Part shown: positions 57,470 through 64,000 of the stretch, one piece after another
Layout of the letters: the number at the start of each line of letters is the position of its first letter
Position numbering within the stretch: the first letter of the stretch is position 1
From: Dryococelus australis
Lineage: Eukaryota; Arthropoda; Insecta; Phasmatodea; Phasmatidae
NCBI GenBank assembly: GCA_029891345.1
Contig: CM056994.1
Span: 135,662,457 to 135,726,456 of the forward strand
Reading direction: 5' to 3'
DNA: 64,000 nucleotides
Position numbers and translations under genes: made by a program
Notes under the pieces: model-generated
Databases searched by the model: none
The model's input: only the letters and a program-made list of their open reading frames with translations
What the model was told of the DNA's origin: nothing

Positions 57470-57835
57470 ACCTGACATGTGTAAGGTAATATTAGCAAAC
57501 TTCTGTGGGAAACATAGTTTTCCTTACGAGTAAGGTAAAATTACCGCACTCTGGAGTAAAATTCACATACATGGTAGTGGAAAAACCCATACATGGATGT
57601 GAAAATTACCTTACGACAGGTGGATCTCCTCGTCCATTTGTAACTATTTGATAATAGTATTTTATATATTATTGACCTTAGATTTATTTTTATTTTTTAG
57701 TCGTATAAGCTGTCTAGCATGGCTCTTTATGTGTAAGGTACAATAACCGCACTCTGGAGTAAAATTAAAGTACATAGTGGTGGGAAATCCAATAAACGGA
57801 TGTGAAAATTACCTTAAGACACTTGCATCTCTTCA
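57470..57835. repeat. direct duplication (203-bp offset) with TAAGGTAA-type inverted ends
   Basis: 57,531-57,630 and 57,734-57,833 share TAAGGTAMAATWACCGCACT, CTGGAGTAAAATT, GGATGTGAAAATTACCTTA and TGCATCTC-like endings. Each copy starts with TAAGGTAA and ends with TTACCTTA, so it looks like a small inverted-repeat element inserted or duplicated twice. Confidence 0.65.
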
Positions 57836-57914
57836 GCATTGTCTCAACAACTAAGTGAGGCGACGGGCGGAAGGAACAATCTATAGAACCCTATTATTCA
57901 CTGCTGCAGCCACG

Positions 57915-58035
57915 CTGTCGTCGTGGTGTAATGGACAGCGCATCGGCCTATCGTAATAAGGACCATAGTTCGCGTCCACCCACCAGCATGTGTCTAGGAT
58001 TTTGGAGTCGATGTTTCGGTTACTATTCATCAGAG
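57915..58035 (+). mobile_element. tRNA-derived SINE head with body
   Basis: A box TGGTGTAATGG (57,924-57,934) and B box AGTTCGCGTCC (57,967-57,977) are at tRNA spacing, followed by CCACCAGCATGTGTCTAGGA, TTTTGGAGTCGATG and TTCATCAGAGAGG. The anticodon arm does not pair. It is a family distinct from the 19.2-kb and 27.4-kb SINEs. Confidence 0.65.
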
Positions 58036-58790
58036 AGGAAAGGTAATAAAACAATTAACACTCCGAGACATGTTTTAATATACTTTATTATTCAATATAG
58101 TTAATATTCCCTTACTTGTATTCCCCCACTTTTTTCAGGTGGCTTGGCAAGACAATTTAAACATATTTCCACACATTTCACTCTCTAATCTCTCTGTTCA
58201 GCCTGTGAATGCTACATATGGCATATTAATAGCGACTATACTGCATATGCTGCAAGTAGTTTGCATTCTGCATTTTGGAAAGCCCATCCCATGTACCAGG
58301 GCCCTATCACACACACAGTACATCACAAATGTAACGAATTTTGTGATTAATTTTCATTTCTTTACTTAATTGGATTGTTATTTATCAGAGATATTTCCCG
58401 TGCTATAAAATTTAAAGACTCTAGGTTCTTAATATAAGTGTGCAATAATCACTACAAATAACATTCATACTCAGAGAGCTAATATGAAATTAATTATCTT
58501 CATAACTTTATTTCATTCTCAGTATTTTTTCGCCATTTTAAAGTTTCGTGATGTCAGAAACGACCATTTTGGTCATGCATGATTCTGACTGACTGAGCCC
58601 TTAAAACATAAAAAAATTTTTTTGGAATCTGTCCAATTTTCTAAATATTTGCTAGACAACTTTACCAGACAAACATGAAGGCGATAATGACGTTTCAGTG
58701 ACGTGAGAACTATCCAATGTTATTTGACTGACTTTATTGGAAGCAGTTAGAGTTTGGCGGACGTATGATAAACGCTTTGTATCTTCCTCT
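58036..58790. other. intergenic DNA
   Basis: No gene recognised; a frame at 58,139-58,369 has no domain. The last 30 bp form a pyrimidine tract before the possible exon. Confidence 0.4.
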
Positions 58791-58794
58791 GCAG

Positions 58795-58923
58795 GAGCGC
58801 GAGGTTGGAAGGCATGAGCTGGCGTGGCGCGGCGGTTCATCGTCCAGAGGCAGCAAGAGGCCCGTGTGGCCGACAAAGGGTTTCCAGGAACACTACTGCC
58901 TGGCGGACGGTCCCTCTATGTAA
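58795..58923 (+). CDS. possible terminal exon, unknown protein
   Basis: A strong 3' splice site (CTTTGTATCTTCCTCTGCAG, ending at 58,794) is followed in frame by exactly 43 codons ending in TAA. The peptide starts EREVGRHELAWRGGSSSRG, continues SKRPVWPTKGFQEHYCLADG and ends PSM. The segment is much more GC-rich than its surroundings, as exons often are here, and AATAAA lies downstream at about 59,306. No upstream exon was identified and I do not recognise the protein. Other frames over it (58,805-59,074; minus 58,652-58,876) are equally open, so coding status is uncertain. Confidence 0.28.
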   Translation, partial: EREVGRHELAWRGGSSSRGSKRPVWPTKGFQEHYCLADGPSM

Positions 58924-59403
58924 TCATGAGACGGCAGCTCTTCGCGGCCGCACAGTGTGCTGCTTGCGTGGGGGAGGATTTCTAGCCATATTTGCCTGTA
59001 GCTGGCTGATATTATTTCAAAGGACGCAAGTCTACAGATTAAAATGTGCATTATTTGTATTTTTTTCTCCTTAAACAAATACTAAAAACTTTTATTGTAT
59101 TGTAATTAAGTTTAAAAGTCAATTTGCACATAAAAAAGTCTAATATTCTTGCAACAACAAAAAAATTACTCTTAAGGCATTTATTAAACATTTTTGTTTT
59201 AGTCAAATTAATAATAAGCGCTGCATCTCAAAACATACGCCTCAGATCCATACAAAACTACTCAAGGTTAATATATTGTAACTTCCTAGAGACTGTCCAC
59301 CAATAAAATAATAGGGTCACCACTGAATGTCCCATAGGTACACGCAATGCGACGGAAACACTCTCCGCTTCTCGGCCTCAAACACGGGAAAAAGCGCTAG
59401 GTA

Positions 59404-59463
59404 TGTTACATGCCGCCGCCCACGTCTCGCTCGAGTGCGAGACATGGGCGGCGGCATGTAACA
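59404..59463. repeat. 27-bp GC-rich inverted repeat, 6-bp loop
   Basis: Left arm 59,404-59,430 starts TGTTACATGCCGCCGCCCA-like and the right arm 59,437-59,463 is its reverse complement with a single mismatch (ACGT against ATGT). The loop is TCGAGT. The outer ends are TGTTAC and GTAACA, as in the LTR-like elements of this window. The hairpin would be extremely stable. Confidence 0.95.
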
Positions 59464-59639
59464 ATATTAACTATTGTATTACACATTGTCATTCGCTGGA
59501 AGTGTTTATTTACATCTACGTATAATATTCCAATTAAAAATTTCGTCCGGAAGTGTAAAAAGTTGACCATTTCCAATTGAATTGTTACCCCACTTAATCA
59601 CTACAACATAAATAAAAACGTTTAAGATATCAAATAAGC

Positions 59640-59800
59640 ATTTAACAGTGGTATATAATACATTCACAGTTACTACAGCCTTTTCTGAAGCCCTGTAAAA
59701 GTTCTACTTTCAGAATATTCCTCCACCTCGTGCAAACTGGGCTTAACTAAGTCTGGAAAATGGAGTTCGAATCTCCATCGGATCCTAGTATTTTTTTTTC
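59640..59800. repeat. dispersed repeat (partner of 46.0 kb) with a tRNA-like T arm
   Basis: AGTTCTACTTTCAGAATATT and GGCTTAACT match 46,014-46,065. Just downstream TGGAG-TTCGAAT-CTCCA (59,761-59,777) is a perfect T-arm hairpin with B-box sequence, followed by TTTTTTTTT (59,793-59,801), a pol III-type terminator. No A box or acceptor partner is found, so not a tRNA gene. Confidence 0.5.
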
Positions 59801-59809
59801 ATTATATGT

Positions 59810-60440
59810 TACATGCGGATAATAACTTGGTATGTAAATAAAAACTATATTTCGCAAACGGTTCGTAATTTTCGTCAAAATTATAAATGATACACTCGTA
59901 CTCTAGTGACTTTACATCACTGTCAAGAACATAGCTATACTAGCAAGCATTCGATTAATGTAAAATGCGAACAGTAATATAGCAATATTACTATGTGCTA
60001 GCTATTTTTATAGGCCTATGCAAGTTTCTGACGGTTAGAAGTTCTACGAAAGGGGTTCATATTTACTACAAACCACACACTACACACCCACCGAGTGTAC
60101 CAAATGCTATAGTACGCGAACTTCTGCCGTGTAATAATAATATCCCATGGCGGCTCGTATAGCGGCTGGTATACCAGCTCGTGCATCAGGCCTTGTACAA
60201 GGCCAAGTACGGCCGCAGATATTGTGTAATATCGGCTTTAGCGTCAGGTGTGTGGAGCCAGTAAAGCGACTTTACTCAATGCTGAGTGATGTCCGCGGAC
60301 TGCGAACGTCGGTACAGTGGACAGAGAGCTGGATACGTGAGTGACAAACATTTCGAATGATGGCGATGGATAGTCAGATTGAGTGTGTGTAGATAACAAG
60401 TGACTGTAGCCAATGTAAAGACATTGATAAGGACTTAATT
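59810..60440. other. intergenic DNA
   Basis: No feature recognised; the frame at 60,147-60,344 might be a decayed upstream part of the transposase but shows no clear motif. Confidence 0.35.
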
Positions 60441-60474
60441 AATTTGGATTGACATTAAATATGAGGTTCACTGT

Positions 60475-60885
60475 GGTTCCAGCATGATGGGGCGCCGGCA
60501 CATTACAATCTTCGAGTGCGTGGGTAGGTAGGCCTACTATAATCAACAGAGGATTGGCAGAGGTGGCCCTGGGCCATGGCCTCCCTGGTCTCCTGATTTG
60601 ACCTCTCTCGACTTTCTTGTGTGGGGAGAGATGGATGCTCTTGTTTACACAACTCCAGTTGAATCAGAAAAAGATCTTGTGGACCGGATAATTGCAGCAG
60701 CAGGGGGGATTAAAGACAACCTTGCAGTATTCCACCGTGTTAGACAGTCATTGTTCGCTGATGTAATCTTTGTATACGAGTCAATGGAGGTATTTAGAGC
60801 CCTTTTTCAACCGATTGTGATGAACAAATGTCTTGTCAGACTCTTAAGAGGCCGTGTCGCAAATTCAATCACCTATCTTTTATAA
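60475..60885 (+). pseudogene. mariner/IS630-type transposase, 3' part
   Basis: FQHDGAPAHYN (about 60,477-60,512) is the motif holding the second catalytic Asp. After a frame break, WPPWSPDLTSLDFLVWGE (60,577-60,630) holds the third catalytic residue, an Asp. The C-terminal stretch VYTTPVESEKDLVDRI and FHRVRQSL completes the family pattern common in insect genomes. The DNA-binding N-terminus and first catalytic Asp are not found. Dead by truncation and frameshift. Inverted ends were not identified. Confidence 0.85.
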
Positions 60886-60899
60886 TGTTATATTTTACG

Positions 60900-61570
60900 A
60901 AGGATTTCTTCGAAAACTGTAAACAGTAAAGATATGAAATTTTACATAGTGAAAGTTTATATAATAAACTTGTCGGCTCTGCTTACTTAAAATTTATTTA
61001 TCTTTCAGTATTTTCTTTCTACGATTAAAATTATGTCAGCCATTTTTGGATACAACCAAATAAGTTCAAATTAAGCCAAATATTTATTTAAAAAATTACA
61101 CAAAAATAAAAAGGGGAATTAATGTCCTATGTATTGCCCTCCACTCAATACTATTATGGATATGCTGGGTGAATTACGGTGCGTATTATTACAACCCAAA
61201 TGATCATATGACAACTTTCGTGACTGTTGTTGTGGAGAGGCGTTTTTTATCATGTGTCTCTACGACGTGGTGGCAGCATCTCGGCTCGAGAGACCACCCT
61301 CCCTCACTCTCCCCTCACTGCTTAGTCACACCCCAGGGGTCCCTGACTGTACGAGCATCTGATAAACATGTTTCCCGATCTTTTGCATGTTAATTTTCAA
61401 ACTGAATTTTCTCGAAAACTATAGGCGGTAATAGCATGCAATTATAAAGAATGAAATTTTATAATATAGATGTCACTTATCCTTATTTAAAATTTATTTA
61501 TCATTCGGTATCTTCTTAGTATAGCAAAAATTATGTCAATTTTAGGATCCATCCGCATAAATTAAAACTA
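60900..61570. repeat. diverged direct duplication, about 480-bp offset
   Basis: 60,905-61,055 and 61,388-61,550 share TCGAAAACT, ATGAAATTTTA, TAAAATTTATTTATC and TTCGGTAT/TTCAGTAT...AAAATTATGTCA in order. A CT-rich block before the second copy (61,290-61,350) recurs near 61,770-61,830 (CTCACTCGGTCACCCCAGGG). Confidence 0.6.
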
Positions 61571-62860
61571 ACCCAAGAATTTATAAAAATATGTGAATAT
61601 TAAAACAGTATGCAATTATTGTGACTACTACCTTCCGGTCATTATAGCTATAAAATTGTTGGGTTGATTTTTACCTATGTTATCAGTGATAAACCAATTT
61701 AAATTGGAACTTCAGCAAATGCTACAACGGAGATAAGAGTTTGTCATCTTTTGGCGTCAGCTGACCGGCCTGTCCGTCCATCCTCACTCGGTCACCCCAG
61801 GGCTCCTCTACCTTCTCAGGCTTCCTAACACTCATACTAGTCTTCGGTGCTATGCGAAGTAAGGTCGCATCTTTCCAACAGTGTCGCAGTAACTATAGTG
61901 GACCTGAATTTGGATCCTAGGTAAGGCATCGAATGTGTTACATGGTTGTATAAAAATAATAAATTCTCTGACATTTCCAGGTTTTCCTTGTCTCCGCATT
62001 TTTCTCCCCTATCTTACAGCCATGCGATTATCAGTTCATTATAGTAAAGAGTTTAATAAATGAAATCCACGTGCTTCAATACGCAATATTTTTTTTTAAT
62101 AGTAAAATTTACAAATATGTATTTTACCGTACAAGTTAAAGTAATTGTAACGAGTGGTTGTATTATATGTACGCTGATTGTAGAAAAAACACGCCACAAT
62201 TTTTCATTCATTTTTAGAAACAATATTAAATTTTCTTTGTGCATGTGTTTGACATACACACATACACACTCGTGATTTAAAAAATAAGTGTACAAACTTG
62301 GGCACGTTATTTTTCACGAAAAAATTAATAGTTAAATATTGGGCACCCATGGTCGATTTCAAATGTAAAGGACCGCAGAACCCCTGGAAAGTGAAGAATG
62401 AAAAGTTTAATATGTGGGTTATTATGAAAAGTATGTGAGTTAGAACAACAAAATTTTAATCCACGATCTTCGATAAAACGATGGTAATATACATAATGCC
62501 CACCTTATTATTGTAATAAATAGGGCTTGGCAACCTTGATTGTGTAAATAAATGCTCCAAACAAAGTATTATCAGTGTCTGATAACAGAATATGAAACAC
62601 AGGATACAAATCAACAAAAAAGATTGGTGCAACTCCCTTAACTCTTGCTGTTTTCGGGAGTTAACCTACTTCTTTTGTAAATGAATGTATGAAACATGTG
62701 TGCATACGGATACTGCGGCCTGCACGCATGGATTATATGTGCTGTAAATAATAATACTATACGTGAACTCTAATAATATGCGAAGAAAGTTTTAAATTTA
62801 TCTTTAAAATTATTTATACTCCGAGCGGGCACATTAAATAGATACGAAAGAAAGTGACAT
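61571..62860. other. AT-rich intergenic DNA
   Basis: No gene recognised. Confidence 0.4.
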
Positions 62861-62864
62861 AATG

Positions 62865-63068
62865 CTGTGTTTCCCAAATTGTTGGTCGCGACCCGGTACC
62901 GGGCCACGAAAAAAATTTGCCGGGTTGCCTCGCCTTCGCCTCAGAATATCATAACTCGCAAAGCGATGCAGGGTGGCGCGAGAGAAATAGGCAATAAGTT
63001 TTCAGTGGGGCACGAAAAAGAATCCTATAAATAACCGGGTCACAGGAAAAAAAGTTTGGGAAACGCTG
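62865..63068. mobile_element. hAT-like MITE, about 204 bp
   Basis: The left end CTGTGTTTCCCAAATTG and the right end (reverse complement CAGCGTTTCCCAAAC) match the CAGNGTTTCCCAAAC ends of hAT-type MITEs. Subterminal GGTCGCGACCCGG and CCGGGTCACAGG also pair. TAATGC is seen on both sides but the 8-bp target duplication is not clean. Confidence 0.72.
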
Positions 63069-63076
63069 TAATGCAA

Positions 63077-64000
63077 GACAAAACAGCCAATTATTTGGAG
63101 CAAGTACGCACCGAATATCTTGGTAAGAAAACATTAAAGAAGTTTAGTAGATGCCCCTTTAAAAGAAAAAAAAGTTGCCGCAATAGTTTCTCACGGGCAA
63201 AAAAGGCTATATTTTTAATTCAGGTAAGTTATTATGAGATCTTCTGCCATGTCTTTGTTTTGCCTGACAATTTACGATTAAAATCCCGTATAGTCAATTA
63301 GTTACGTATTTAAACCTCACTCCTCTCTCTCCACTTCAGAATGCCAACCAAAAACGGAACTATACAAAACATTTCATTAAAAAAAATTGAGATATATTTC
63401 GATTTTAGAGGCAGTAAATATCACAAAGACCAGTATTTTATAACACCTGAACATGGTATGTTTTAAAAAACTATGTACTTGTTCTTAAATTGTAGCTGCA
63501 CTTGCTACAAAAATTTTGACATGTCTTTGTTTTTAATTTACATTGCAATTAATATCTCAGTTTGTGGAGGAAATAAATTAAATACTTTTATAATACCGGA
63601 GAGAGACGGCACCGATACTCCATTGGTTGATCTGTCAAAGAATGTGCCAGAAAATTGTCATCAGATAACTGTATTTGGAGTGGAGCTCCAGCAACACCGT
63701 GTTCACAGACGACTTATATAGACCTATACCGTGATCCTCTGGTAAGCGTCAACATGAACAGCATACTAACAGATATCTTAGCAATGTAGATAGTTTGCCA
63801 ACGTGTGAAGTGTGTGAAAGAATGATAGCTGATGAGAATTAGTTCCTAAATAGGCTAAGTTTTGTGTGATCATGGAACATTTAGATGTTGCATACAAAAT
63901 TTAACAATAAAAATTAAGAAAGTAGATGTCCCAAGTCAGCAGTGTAACGTTCAGGATACTTTACACACAAATTACCCAATAATTGTGTATATTAAAATAA
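63077..64000. other. intergenic DNA to the window end
   Basis: Two short plus-strand frames (63,056-63,301; 63,473-63,721) show no recognisable domain. AT-rich. Confidence 0.4.

Noticed and set aside
59755-59801. tRNA gene ending in a T arm and poly-T terminator
   Set aside because: No D arm, anticodon arm or acceptor partner could be found upstream; treated as a repeat fragment.
1-64000. CRISPR array, bacterial operon, or phage module
   Set aside because: No regularly spaced identical repeats with unique spacers and no compact gene clusters; the regular arrays present are satellites without spacers, and the sequence is eukaryotic in character.

Overview
The window looks like intergenic DNA from a large, repeat-rich arthropod genome, most likely an insect. 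The evidence is AT-rich sequence without operons or long open frames, tRNA-derived SINEs with target-site duplications, Tc1/mariner, hAT-like and PIF/Harbinger-like DNA elements, Ty3/gypsy pieces, a Polinton/Maverick remnant, and many microsatellites and diverged tandem arrays. I cannot name the species. I found no intact host gene, rRNA, functional tRNA or CRISPR array. Nearly every open frame above 60 codons is either a decayed transposon frame or chance.

Layout. 1-2.7 kb: Polinton/Maverick remnant with a truncated packaging ATPase, a coiled-coil frame, a conserved Polinton-type protein carrying a 214-bp tandem duplication, and an integrase fragment. 2.7-12 kb: mostly unique AT-rich DNA with SINE fragments (6.85, 8.7, 11.5 kb) and a 91-bp repeat array (10.8 kb). 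12-18 kb: one possible terminal exon (minus strand, 12.4-12.55 kb), a diverged tandem duplication, a dead Tc1-like element (15.6-16.8 kb), a long inverted repeat and a Penelope/hammerhead-like motif. 18-21.3 kb: a PIF/Harbinger-like MITE flanked by TTA, a complete SINE with a 10-bp target duplication, and two copies of a TA-flanked MITE in opposite orientation. 22-27 kb: a large microsatellite, then an LTR retrotransposon with roughly 1.14-kb LTRs and only a decayed gag-protease inside. 27.5-28.8 kb: a broken C2HC/C2H2 zinc-finger gene. 29-34.8 kb: several diverged tandem arrays, one interrupted by an 809-bp solo LTR.

35-47 kb is largely featureless except for a 17-unit minisatellite with a 78-bp (26-codon) basic unit (41.2-42.5 kb) and a cluster of three CCAAT boxes (43.9 kb). 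47-52 kb holds a palindrome-containing repeat, a possible gypsy LTR, and a decayed RT-RNase H-integrase segment. 52-64 kb has small repeats, another SINE head, a possible terminal exon with a strong acceptor site (58.8 kb), a very stable GC-rich hairpin (59.4 kb), a decayed mariner-type transposase (60.5 kb) and a hAT-like MITE (62.9 kb).

The parts do not form a working pathway. The common thread is transposition and decay: SINEs seed microsatellites, an LTR element has recombined to a solo LTR inside a tandem array, and several families have copies at two or more places. The most unusual structures are the 26-codon-period minisatellite that is open on both strands, the internally duplicated Polinton gene, the zinc-finger pseudogene with its repeated C-x2-NP linker, and the palindromes at 16.9, 47.2 and 59.4 kb.
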